A program made the translations under genes and the position numbers. Positions 1-7,828 of a stretch of DNA of 17,945 bases are shown one piece after another. The first letter of the stretch is position 1, and each line of letters starts with the position of its first letter. The notes beneath the pieces were generated by a model. That model saw only the letters and a program-made list of their open reading frames with translations, was not told the origin of the DNA and did no database searches. Source of the stretch: an uncultured Christensenella sp. (GTDB lineage: Bacteria; Bacillota; Clostridia; Christensenellales; UBA1750); NCBI GenBank assembly GCA_905193155.1, contig CAJJNQ010000047.1, forward strand, positions 1 through 17,945, in the 5' to 3' direction.

Positions 1-2
1 CG

Positions 3-765
3 CACAATCTGGGCGTGGGGTTGGCGGCAGAGGGGCGGCGCGTGCTGCTCATCGACCTGGATCCCCAGGCCAACCTGACGATGAGCCTGGGCTGGACAAA
101 CCCGGATGAACAGGCGACCACCTTCTACGCTCCTGTACAAAACGGCCAATGAGCAGGCGCTCGAGCCGAGCGAGGACATCCTGCGGCATCCAGAGGGCGT
201 GGACCTGATTCCGGCATCCATACAGCTGTCAGGGTACGAAGCCAGTCTGCTCAACGAGTTTGGGCGGGAGAGTGTGCTGCGGCAGTACATCGACAGTGTG
301 CGCCCGCTGTACGACTACATATTCATCGACTGTCAGCCGTCGCTGAACATACTGACGGTCAACGCGCTGGCCGCAGCGGATTCCGTGCTCATCCCCACGC
401 AGCCGCAGTATTTCTCCACGGCGGGACTGAAGATGCTGTTCCAGACCATTCACCGGGTGCAGCGCAAGCTGAACCCGGAGCTGCGCATCGAGGGGGTGCT
501 CGTGACCATGATGGATCGCAGGCCACTGTTTTCGCGCGACCTGGTGGAAAAGCTGCGCGAGAACTACGGGGAGTACATCAAGGTATTTGACACGGAGATC
601 CCGACGTCCATCCGGGTGACGGAGAGCAGCGCAAGGGGCAAGAGCATCTATGCGTATGACCCGGACGGGAAGGCCGCGCAGGCCTATGACAAGCTGACGG
701 GGGAGGTGCTGGCCAATGAGAGAGCGCGCGACCGCGAACGATGTGCCCTTCACACCGCTAGATAA
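3..765 (+). pseudogene. parA: ParA/Soj-type partition ATPase, 5'-truncated by window edge and frame-broken
   Basis: ParA ATPases bind the nucleoid and position plasmids, chromosomes or integrative elements together with ParB. The visible protein opens in frame with HNLGVGLAAEG, the stretch that normally follows the Walker A P-loop, so about 20 N-terminal residues lie outside the window. Next come LLIDLDPQANLT (Walker A' region), FIDCQPSLNILTVNAL (Walker B) and ADSVLIPTQPQYFS, all typical of the family. The reading frame changes near 129-131: the first frame runs to a TGA at 150-152, while the family sequence LLYKTANEQ continues in another frame from 130 to a TAA at 763. A 2-bp loss or 1-bp gain explains this. 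The 3' end overlaps parB by 50 bp, the usual parAB arrangement. The break may be real decay or a sequence error; family assignment is firm. Confidence 0.9.
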
Positions 766-1274
766 GCTATTCGAGCCCACTGTGCCGCAGGGGCCGGAGC
801 TGCCTGCGGTGGATACGCTGCCGGTGGAGGATCTGCGGCCCTTCTCGGGGCATCCCTTTCATCTCTATACGGATGAAAAGCTGCGGGAGCTGACAGACAG
901 CATCCGCGAGCACGGCGTGCTCATGCCTGTGCTGGTGCGGCCGCTGGACGGGGGATATGAGATCATCTCCGGGCATAACCGCGTGGAGGCCGCGAAGCTC
1001 GCCGGACTTGACAAGGTGCCGGTGACCGTGCGCGAGCTGGATGATGATACCGCTACCATCCTCATGGTGGATTCCAACCTGCGACAGCGGGAGACGCTGC
1101 TGCCCAGCGAGAAGGCCTGGGCGTATCGGATGAAATTGGAGGCGATCAAGCGGCAAGGCTTTAGGACTGACTTAACTTCTGCCCAAGTTGGACAGAAGTT
1201 AAGTCGGAAGTTTTCAAGGGATTTGGTGGCGGAAGAAGCTGGTGAGAGTAAGAATCAAATCTCGCGATATATTC
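716..1274 (+). pseudogene. parB: ParB-type partition protein, N-terminal half (gene split by insertion)
   Basis: ParB proteins bind parS sites, load as CTP-dependent clamps and act with ParA. This half has a short N-terminal tail (FTPLDKLFEP), the ParB/Srx domain from about residue 40 to 140 with the nucleotide-binding motif region YEIISGHNRVEAAK, then LTSAQVGQKLSRKF and the start of the helix-turn-helix (LVAEEAGESKNQISRYI). The start at 716 has a GGGGGAGG ribosome binding site about 9 bases upstream and overlaps the parA end. Family similarity stops at 1274. The open frame continues to 1627, but those residues are the out-of-frame reading of a permease gene. The rest of ParB resumes at 12606. 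A protein made from this half would keep the CTP-binding domain but lose most of the DNA-binding and all of the dimerisation region. Confidence 0.92.
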
Positions 1275-1290
1275 CTTTGAGCGGGTGGGC

Positions 1291-2147
1291 ATGCTGCCGC
1301 CCGCGCCGGAACCGCCGGCAAAAAAAAGCCGTGGGCCGCCGGAAAACCGGTTCTGGCCCTGGCCGTTCTGTTCATCATCGCGGCGGGGTGCCTGACGGTC
1401 CCCCTGTTGACGACCAGGGACCTCGCGTATATGGATCTGAGCCATTGCAATGCCGCTCCGTGCGGCGCGTTTCCGTTCGGGACCGACAGCCTGGGCCGCG
1501 ACCTCTTTTCCATGATCTGGTCGGGCGGCCGCCTCTCCCTGTTCATCGGCATCGCCTCCACGCTGGTGTCCACCTGCATCGCCGTTGTCGTGGGCGCGGC
1601 CAGCGGCATGGCGCCCCGGCGGCTTGACGCTCTGCTGATGCGCCTGACGGAGATCCTGCTCAGCGTTCCCGGCCTGCTGCTCGTCATCCTGCTGCAGGCC
1701 ATCCTGGGCGAGGCCAACGCCGTGAGCCTCTCCCTCGTCATCGGCCTTACGAGCTGGACGTCCATTGCCAAGGTGGTCCGCACCGAGGTGCGGCAGATGC
1801 GCAACGACGAATCCGTCCTTGCGGCCAGGTGCATGGGCGCAGGCTTTTTCTACGTGCTTCGCAGGCATCTGGCGCCCAACTTCCTCCCCTCCATTCTCTT
1901 TATGGTGGTGATGAACGTGCGCAGCGCCATGCTGGCCGAATCCACGCTCAGCTTTATGGGCATCGGCCTTCCCGTGGAGGTGGTCACCTGGGGCAGCATG
2001 CTCTCGCTCTCGGAAAAGGCTCTGCTGACCGGCTCCTGGTGGACGATCCTCATCCCGGGCGCCTTCCTGGTCGCCACGCTCCTCTGCCTCACAAGCCTTG
2101 GCCAGGCCGTGCGCAGGAGGGCGGACCGAATGCAGAGCAATCTTTGA
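1291..2147 (+). CDS. DppC/OppC-type ABC transporter permease, frameshifted in an A8 run
   Basis: This is an inner-membrane permease of the peptide/nickel ABC importer class. Recognisable parts are the family signature FGTDSLGRDLFSMIWSGGR, the EAA-type loop around VLAARCMGAGFFYVLRRHLAPN that contacts the ATPase, and the C-terminal STLSFMGIGLPVEVVTWGSM. The main frame has no ATG, GTG or TTG between a TGA at 1278 and 1407, yet the first membrane helix (VLALAVLFIIAAG) lies before 1407. An ATG at 1291 opens another frame (MLPPAPEPPAKK) that would join the main frame if the A8 run at 1320-1327 had nine A's. That gives 285 residues, normal for the family. The run could be a homopolymer error, decay or a slippage site. 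The gene begins 16 bp inside the block, and the DppB-type partner, binding protein and ATPases expected upstream are absent. Confidence 0.85.
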
Positions 2148-2162
2148 CCTGATCCATACCAA

Positions 2163-2193
2163 AAGGGGACGGCAGCGTTTCTGCCGTCCCCTT
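2163..2193. terminator. Bidirectional intrinsic terminator between convergent genes
   Basis: A 13-bp perfect GC-rich stem (AAGGGGACGGCAG paired with its complement at 2181-2193) has a 5-base loop and lies between the plus-strand permease and the end of the minus-strand sugar operon. On the minus strand it is followed by TTTTGG, on the plus strand by CCCTTTCC. Confidence 0.8.
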
Positions 2194-2242
2194 CCCTTTC
2201 CAACGGCGCCGCAGACGCCGGGGCACTGTTTTTCTCCGCGCG

Positions 2243-3805
2243 TCAGTTGAGCACGGCCAGCGTGCGGGCAGGGAGGGTGATCCGATACCGCGTCGCCTCG
2301 CGCGCAAGCGACACGCGCCTGCCTTCCGAAAGCACCAGCTTGACCGCGCGCGTCTTGCGGTTGCGGCCAAACAGGTCGAGCTCAACCTGCACGTCAAAGT
2401 CGTTGAAGTTCTGCAGCACCTCCAGGTCGTCGTCATACAGGTTCAGGGCCACGCGCGTGGGCGCGCGCAGCGTCAACCCCAGCGGACGGGTCAGGTAATC
2501 GCGCAGCGCGCTGAGCTCCGCCTCGGGCATCTGCATCAGATTCCAGTTGTCGGCCTCGTCGCCGCCGACAGGCAGCTTGCCCTGCAGCGACGTATCGATG
2601 ACCGGAACGTCTGCAGCGGACCGGTAACCGGTCATCGATTCAAACCCTTTTGTGCACACCACCGGCACGCCCTTTTCGGTCATGCGCAACAGGTAATCGC
2701 GCACGCCCCGGTAGCCTGCCGCCTGGGGGCCCAGGATCACGCTTGTGGCCTGATCCTCCAGCACCACCGCCGGGTTGACCGGGATGCCCAGCAAGCCGTA
2801 AATGCTGGAAATATAGCTTTCTTTCTTGGCATCGTCATCGGGTTTCTTGGGTACAGACACGCCCACGACGGTCTTGTTCTCGATCATGTAGGCAAGCCGG
2901 TCCAGGCCGTCGCGTTCACCGCGCAGCGCCTCGGTGTTGGCCACGCCCGGCGTGTAGCCGTCGATGCCCACTTCCTCGATTTCCTTCTGGACATTGAGCG
3001 AGCCATAGCAGAAAAGCATGCTCTCTCTTGCCTGCGCCAGCACCGTCTGCCGCGCCTGTTCCAGATAAGTCGCCGGTCTGCAGGTGTAGGGATCGTACCA
3101 GCCGCCCATGCACTTTCCGCCGCCCAGTTTGTTGGCCCAGTTCATGAAGAAAAACGCCTGCGTCTGGGGATACAGCCCCCATCTCCTGGAGTCGGGCTCA
3201 CGTGTTTCCGTTCCCGCCCAAATCAGGTCGAAGTCGCGCGTCTGCCGGACGGTCTCGTAACCGTTGCGATGGAAGTTCTCATACCACAGCGGATATTTGA
3301 TGATGACCTTGCAGCCAGGATTGGCCTCGTGCGCGGGCTTGAGTATGTTCTCGACGCTCATCTCGTGCATGACGTCGCTGTGGTAGTCCGCAAAACTCCT
3401 CTCTCCGCGCGCCGCATCGCACAGCTCGCAGGTGCAGGTCGTAAACAGGAAGTCATCAATCATCACCACGTCAAAGACGCTGGCCGTCCGTTTGAAGATT
3501 TCCGTCATCTTCTCCCGGGTCTCCGGCGCGGAATAGCAGCCCACGTCCATTCCGCCCACGTTGGAACTGCGCGGCAACCCCGTCGTGGTCACGCAGCCGT
3601 GCACAAGGAAGCCCTCCTCCTCAAACAGGTCGCGCACCTTCTCCAGCTGCCTCTGTTCGACAAACAGGCCGTTGCGGAAGGACTCCACATAGACCTTCTG
3701 CAGCCGGGACGCCTTGCACCACGCAATGGCCTTGCGGATTTCATCGTCTGAGTAAAAGTCCTTGCCCACGGTCTGCGCCGTAAACAGTGTGGAAAACAGA
3801 TGCAT
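2243..3805 (-). CDS. Putative glycoside hydrolase-like TIM-barrel protein, family not recognised
   Basis: A 520-residue protein, last gene of the sugar operon, 36 bp after the GH5 gene. The start at 3805 follows an AGGGGGGTAGG ribosome binding site. No signal peptide or membrane segment is seen, so it is probably cytoplasmic. The first 330 residues read like a TIM barrel, with VFDVVMIDDFLFTTC followed by TCELCDAARG (a Cys pair next to an Asp pair), a KVIIKYPLWYENFH strand and DFDLIWAGTETREPDSRRWG, where carboxylates could be catalytic. Residues of about 340-430 (SVILGPQAAGYRGVRDYLL, GVPVVCTKGFESMTGY) resemble a Rossmann-like second domain, and the last 80 look like a beta-sandwich. This layout recalls GH42-type enzymes, but I do not see a family signature I can name. 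A role on imported oligosaccharide is inferred from its operon. Confidence 0.75.
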   Translation of the reverse strand: MHLFSTLFTAQTVGKDFYSDDEIRKAIAWCKASRLQKVYVESFRNGLFVEQRQLEKVRDLFEEEGFLVHGCVTTTGLPRSSNVGGMDVGCYSAPETREKMTEIFKRTASVFDVVMIDDFLFTTCTCELCDAARGERSFADYHSDVMHEMSVENILKPAHEANPGCKVIIKYPLWYENFHRNGYETVRQTRDFDLIWAGTETREPDSRRWGLYPQTQAFFFMNWANKLGGGKCMGGWYDPYTCRPATYLEQARQTVLAQARESMLFCYGSLNVQKEIEEVGIDGYTPGVANTEALRGERDGLDRLAYMIENKTVVGVSVPKKPDDDAKKESYISSIYGLLGIPVNPAVVLEDQATSVILGPQAAGYRGVRDYLLRMTEKGVPVVCTKGFESMTGYRSAADVPVIDTSLQGKLPVGGDEADNWNLMQMPEAELSALRDYLTRPLGLTLRAPTRVALNLYDDDLEVLQNFNDFDVQVELDLFGRNRKTRAVKLVLSEGRRVSLAREATRYRITLPARTLAVLN

Positions 3806-3841
3806 ATAACCTACCCCCCTTTATCTTCTTTTCGGATTGCG

Positions 3842-4903
3842 TCAATGCTTCGCCGCAGCCCGAACCAGTTCCCCGTCGATTGCCTTTCCTTCGCGATCCA
3901 CCATGGTAAATCCCATGCCGCGATAGCTCCACATCGCCCTGCCGATTCCGTTTTGCAGGCAAAACTCCGCCACGTCCCGGGTCCAGTTCGCCCTGCTCTG
4001 GGCATCCGCGACGTCAATCACGCCGTATTCGCCGCAGTACAGGGGCACGTCGCGCGCCTCGATAAACTCCCGTGCCGGACGCAGGAACGCATGGACAAAC
4101 TGCTTGTCCATCACATCCAGCCTGGCGTAGAGGTCGTCGTCATACCGCGGATGGGCCTCGCTTCTCTCCTCCTGTTCCACATAGTCCTTGTAGGGCTGCA
4201 TGGGCGAGGGGTAGACAAAGTCCACGGGATAATCCTTCAGCGCCGTCCAGGACGCATGCTGGTGCGTCAGCTGCATGGGGACGTACATGTGGAAGTTATA
4301 GACGATTTTGTCGTCGTCAAAGGCCGGCATTTCCTTCAGCCGCCAAACACTGTTGTAGTCGATGCCGCCGATGACAATCCAGTGCGCGCGGTCGATCTGT
4401 CGGATGGCCTGAATGGTCCGGGAAGCCAGCGCGTTCCAGCGCTCCGATGTCTTTTCAACGATCTCGTTGAGCAGCTCAAACATGACGTTCTGGCCTTCGC
4501 CTTTGTATCGGCTCGCGATGTACCGCCACAGATTGATGAACCGTTCCTGCTGGCCGGCGTCATCAAACAGCGTGTTTTGGTCCGGCGTGTCGAAGGAAAA
4601 TCCGGGCGCCTGATGCAGGTCAATGATCAGGTTCAGGCCCGCCTTTTTGCACCACTGCAGGCACCGATCCAGGTAGCGGAATCCTTTCTCATCGTACCTT
4701 CCCGTTCGTTCGTCGTACTGGATCAGCGAGTAATCCAGCGGGACGCGGACGTGATCCATGCCCCAGGAAGCGATTTGCTCAATGTCCTTTTGGGTGACAA
4801 AAGCATCGAAGTGTCCTTCGGGGTTCCTTGCCAAATTTCCGCGATATTGCGAGATCCAGCCGCCAAGATTGACGCCGGCCATATACCCTGTCAATGTTTT
4901 CAT
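3842..4903 (-). CDS. Glycoside hydrolase family 5 (cellulase-like) enzyme, cytoplasmic
   Basis: A 353-residue retaining glycosidase of clan GH-A. Signatures in order: GVNLGGWIS near residue 10, DHVRVPLDYSLI at 50, NLIIDLHQAPG at 91 with His97, FELLNEIVE with the predicted acid/base Glu147, VYNFHMYVP at 201, and YCGEYGV with the predicted nucleophile Glu292, then MWSYRGMGF with the subsite Trp325. The start at 4903 is preferred because a GAGGG ribosome binding site lies just upstream; a start 21 codons earlier would add a basic stretch with no family match. No signal peptide is present, so it probably acts inside the cell on imported beta-linked oligosaccharides such as gluco- or manno-oligosaccharides. 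Substrate cannot be read from sequence. It sits between the binding-protein gene and another putative glycosidase. Confidence 0.92.
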   Translation of the reverse strand: MKTLTGYMAGVNLGGWISQYRGNLARNPEGHFDAFVTQKDIEQIASWGMDHVRVPLDYSLIQYDERTGRYDEKGFRYLDRCLQWCKKAGLNLIIDLHQAPGFSFDTPDQNTLFDDAGQQERFINLWRYIASRYKGEGQNVMFELLNEIVEKTSERWNALASRTIQAIRQIDRAHWIVIGGIDYNSVWRLKEMPAFDDDKIVYNFHMYVPMQLTHQHASWTALKDYPVDFVYPSPMQPYKDYVEQEERSEAHPRYDDDLYARLDVMDKQFVHAFLRPAREFIEARDVPLYCGEYGVIDVADAQSRANWTRDVAEFCLQNGIGRAMWSYRGMGFTMVDREGKAIDGELVRAAAKH

Positions 4904-5033
4904 CTTCTTTTCCCTCATTCTGTTGAATATGGGTCTGCTCTGTTCAGCCACCTTCCTGTTCCACACGGCCTGACCGCGCAGGAAGGAGCGGCGCGCCCGT
5001 TCCCCCTGGCGCGGGTACCGCTTTCCCAGGATG

Positions 5034-6794
5034 TTATTTGAGCGCCTCCTGGCGGGCGGCGATCATCGCATCAACGATCTCCATGTCATATGCGTTGACC
5101 TCGTCCAGGCCGAAGTCCGGCAGCTGTGCCTTCATCTCCGTCCAAATGGACTCAAACTCCTCATCCGACGCCGCATAGATCATCCGCCAGCCCGCTGCCT
5201 TGGTGATCTCCTGCAGCTGGGCGCGCATGGTCTGAATGTCGGAGGGGTCGGCAGGCGCGGAGTAGTCCGTGCCGGGAACCACCACCAGCTGGTCGTGATC
5301 GGCGAGATATTCCAGCGGCGAATAGGTGCCGTTGAGCTCCTCCCACTGAATGCTGCAGGCATTCTTCTGATTGGTCAGCGTGGACTCCCACAGTGCGGAG
5401 TTTCCGGTGACGCCGCCCAGCAGGGAGATGTTGTCGTCCACATGGACCAGGGGATAGTTGATCTGGCACGAGCCGTCGCTCCAGTCGCCGCCGCCCATGG
5501 ATTCGGGCGCGACCTTGTCGTCGCTGCTGTCCAAGCCGAATTCCGTCAGAACGGGATGTCCGTCCACCATTTCATAGGTGACGCCTTCCACAAGGGCGTT
5601 GAAGTAGAGGATGCCTTCCTCGGAGGCAAGCCAGTCCAGGAACTCCATGATGCGCTCGGGATACTTGGCGTTCTTGCCCATCGCGTAGGCGTTGCCCTCC
5701 AGGCCGTACCGGTTGTAGCCGACGTTGGACAGCAGGGTGTCCTTGGTGGTCACCCAGCCGTAGCCATACTGCGTCTCTGGGTCAAAGGATGTGCTGTGGA
5801 TGTTGGTGCCCAGGAAGGTCCACCAGCTGAACAGCACCCGTCCGTCCTTCGCCTTGGAAGCGATCATGTCCCAGGTCTGGGTCGAAGAGTCGGGATCGAA
5901 ATAGCCGTCGCGATACGCCTTGTTGAAAATCTTCAGCCATCTGTAATAGATGCCGCCGTCGTCCAGCAGGGAGACCACGTCGCTTCCATCGTATGTCATC
6001 CAGTAATAGCCCTGAGCGTTGCCGTAGCCATACAGATACAGCATTTCGCGCGCTGCGCGCACGGTGTTGCCATCCCAGTCGGGGAAGGCGGAGAAGGCAT
6101 ACACCTTGTCCCCGTTCTTGTTGGTGGGGTTCTCGTCCTGCATCTTGTACAGCAGCGCGACCAGATCCTCCTCCAGCGTTTCCACCTCGGGCGCTCCGAC
6201 GGACATGTAGGCGTCCCAGCGCAGGAAGATGCCCTGTTCGGGGTTAACGCCGCGACCGGCAGCCTTTGTGGGGCTGGCGTTGGACACACGGCCGGGTATG
6301 GCGTAGACATCCTCCGTTCCCATCAGCTCCTTCATGGAATCATAGGCCACGGAAAGCTTCTGCAGATTGGCGCAGTCCTCCAGGTAGGGAGACATGTTGG
6401 CCAGCAGGCCGGCCTGATAGCAGTTCACCATGCGCGCCTTGGGCTGAATGATGATGTCGCCCAGGTTTCCCGCGGCAGAGCGTGTCTGATACAGCGTGTC
6501 GCCCGTGCCGGCCACCTGCGGGGCAATGATGTTCAGCTCGATATTGAATTTGTCCTTCAATATCTTTCCAAACCATCCGCCCTGCACGCCCATGTAATTG
6601 GCATAGGTGTTGAACATTTCGATGGTGTACAACTCGTCGTGGCTGATTTCACCGGTCTCGGTCTGCGCGGTCTCTTCCGCCGCAGGCGCAGACGCGCCGG
6701 GCGCGTCCGTTGCCGGCGCCGGCGCAGACGAACAGGCCGCCAACGACAACAGCAGCACGAGTGCGAGCAAACAGGCAAGGATCTTTTTGGTCAT
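5034..6794 (-). CDS. Extracellular solute-binding lipoprotein (LplA/YtcQ type)
   Basis: A 586-residue substrate-binding protein that delivers a sugar to the two permeases encoded just upstream. The N-terminus is a lipoprotein signal peptide: KK, a leucine-rich core and the lipobox LAAC with Cys21 as the lipidation site. An Ala/Pro/Thr/Glu-rich linker follows (about 22-50), then a family-1-type bilobal domain with ELNIIAPQVAGTGDTL, GNLGDIIIQPKARM, KNAKYPERIMEFLDWLASEEG and the closing EVNAYDMEIVDAMIAARQEA typical of the long Paenibacillus/Clostridia LplA class. The ATG at 6794 has GGAGGAAG 5-6 bases upstream. A hairpin at 6824-6842 lies in the leader between it and the permease gene and may raise its expression. 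A 130-bp gap separates it from GH5. Confidence 0.93.
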   Translation of the reverse strand: MTKKILACLLALVLLLSLAACSSAPAPATDAPGASAPAAEETAQTETGEISHDELYTIEMFNTYANYMGVQGGWFGKILKDKFNIELNIIAPQVAGTGDTLYQTRSAAGNLGDIIIQPKARMVNCYQAGLLANMSPYLEDCANLQKLSVAYDSMKELMGTEDVYAIPGRVSNASPTKAAGRGVNPEQGIFLRWDAYMSVGAPEVETLEEDLVALLYKMQDENPTNKNGDKVYAFSAFPDWDGNTVRAAREMLYLYGYGNAQGYYWMTYDGSDVVSLLDDGGIYYRWLKIFNKAYRDGYFDPDSSTQTWDMIASKAKDGRVLFSWWTFLGTNIHSTSFDPETQYGYGWVTTKDTLLSNVGYNRYGLEGNAYAMGKNAKYPERIMEFLDWLASEEGILYFNALVEGVTYEMVDGHPVLTEFGLDSSDDKVAPESMGGGDWSDGSCQINYPLVHVDDNISLLGGVTGNSALWESTLTNQKNACSIQWEELNGTYSPLEYLADHDQLVVVPGTDYSAPADPSDIQTMRAQLQEITKAAGWRMIYAASDEEFESIWTEMKAQLPDFGLDEVNAYDMEIVDAMIAARQEALK

Positions 6795-6823
6795 GTTTCT
6801 TCCTCCTTTGTTTGAGCTATGAA

Positions 6824-6842
6824 AAGACGGCTCTCCCGTCTT
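6824..6842 (-). promoter_or_regulatory. Intercistronic hairpin between permease and binding-protein genes
   Basis: AAGACGG pairs with CCGTCTT across a 5-base loop in the 68-bp gap between the LplC-type permease and the binding protein. There is no T run on the minus strand after it, so it is unlikely to be a strong terminator. Such stems often protect mRNA so that binding protein is made in excess over permease; that role is inferred. Confidence 0.45.
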
Positions 6843-6862
6843 CCCGACTGGCTTGCAGGGCG

Positions 6863-7786
6863 TCAGCCCTTGACGGCGCCGATCATGATGCCCTTGACAA
6901 AATACCGCTGGAAAATCGGATAGACCAGCAAAATGGGGAACACGACCACCACGGACACCGTCATGCGCACGGACATCGGCGTCTGTTGTGTGGCCAGGTT
7001 GGCAACGGCCGACAGATCGCCCGCATTGGCCTCCACCATCTTGGCCAGTGAAGACGCCTGGTTGATGTACTGGTACAACGTGTATTGCAGCGTGTACAGC
7101 GAATCATCCGTCATCAGGATCAGCGTATCCTGGAAGGAGTTCCACTGTCCCACCGCCGCAAAGATCGCAACAGTCGCCAAAATGGGCTTTGAAATGGGGA
7201 GAACCACCTGCAGGAACACGCGCAGTACGCCGGCACCGTCGATTTCTGCGGCTTCCTGAAGTTCCTTGGGCGTGCTTTCAATATAGGTTTTGATCAGGAT
7301 GATGTTGAAGGGCTGCACGATGGAGGGGATGACATAGGCCAGGAAGTTGTTGGTCAGGTGCAGATTGCGCATGGTCAGGTACCACGGGATCAGGCCGGCG
7401 GAAAAATACATCGTCGCCACCGTGAAGCGATACCAGAACTTTCTCGCCCACATCTTCTCCTGCGTAAACATAAAGCCCATGAACGCGCAGCCGATGACGG
7501 TGCCGGCCGTGCCCAGCACGGTCCTTCCCACCGACACCACCGCCGATTGCATCAGGCCCTCCAGCTTGATGACCTGCGTAAAGTTACGAAAGTGCACGCC
7601 GATCGGATAAAAGATCACGTCGCCGCGCGCCGCGACGTCATTGGCGGAGATGGAATTGATGATCAGGTAATAAAACGGATAGGCGCAGATGAACGTAAAG
7701 AGCGCAAAGAACACATACAGGAGCGCCATAAAGAGCACTTCTGTCGCGCTTTTGTTTTTCTGTCCGACAATGCGAAGGGTTGACAT
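6863..7786 (-). CDS. Carbohydrate ABC transporter permease, LplC/YtcP type
   Basis: A 307-residue CUT1-type inner-membrane permease with six likely helices: the first near VLFMALLYVFFALFTFICAYPFYYL, the last near VVVVFPILLVYPIFQRYFVKG. The EAA motif that docks the ATPase is EAAEIDGAGVLRVFLQVVLP at about residue 191. The C-terminus IMIGAVKG is characteristic of the LplC/YtcP subgroup. ATG at 7784-7786 is chosen because AAAGGAG lies 8 bases upstream; a GTG three codons earlier overlaps that site. It is the second gene of the minus operon, 42 bp after the LplB-type gene. No ATPase gene is present, which is usual for these systems: they share an MsmX-like ATPase encoded elsewhere. Confidence 0.94.
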   Translation of the reverse strand: MSTLRIVGQKNKSATEVLFMALLYVFFALFTFICAYPFYYLIINSISANDVAARGDVIFYPIGVHFRNFTQVIKLEGLMQSAVVSVGRTVLGTAGTVIGCAFMGFMFTQEKMWARKFWYRFTVATMYFSAGLIPWYLTMRNLHLTNNFLAYVIPSIVQPFNIILIKTYIESTPKELQEAAEIDGAGVLRVFLQVVLPISKPILATVAIFAAVGQWNSFQDTLILMTDDSLYTLQYTLYQYINQASSLAKMVEANAGDLSAVANLATQQTPMSVRMTVSVVVVFPILLVYPIFQRYFVKGIMIGAVKG

Positions 7787-7828
7787 ATCGCACACTCCTT
7801 TTCTTGCATATTGCGCGTGTGTGGGGTG

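Noticed and set aside
1161..2162. A 333-codon minus-strand frame across the parB junction and the permease
   Set aside because: It crosses the insertion boundary and is an Arg/His/Gly-rich antisense reading of a real permease.
3800..5041. A 413-codon plus-strand frame opposite the GH5 gene
   Set aside because: Antisense shadow; the opposite strand holds a complete GH5 with catalytic motifs.
5031..6815. A 594-codon plus-strand frame opposite the binding-protein gene
   Set aside because: It is the antisense shadow of a clear lipoprotein gene in GC-rich DNA; its sequence is low-complexity His/Gly/Val-rich with no domain, and it has no ribosome binding site.
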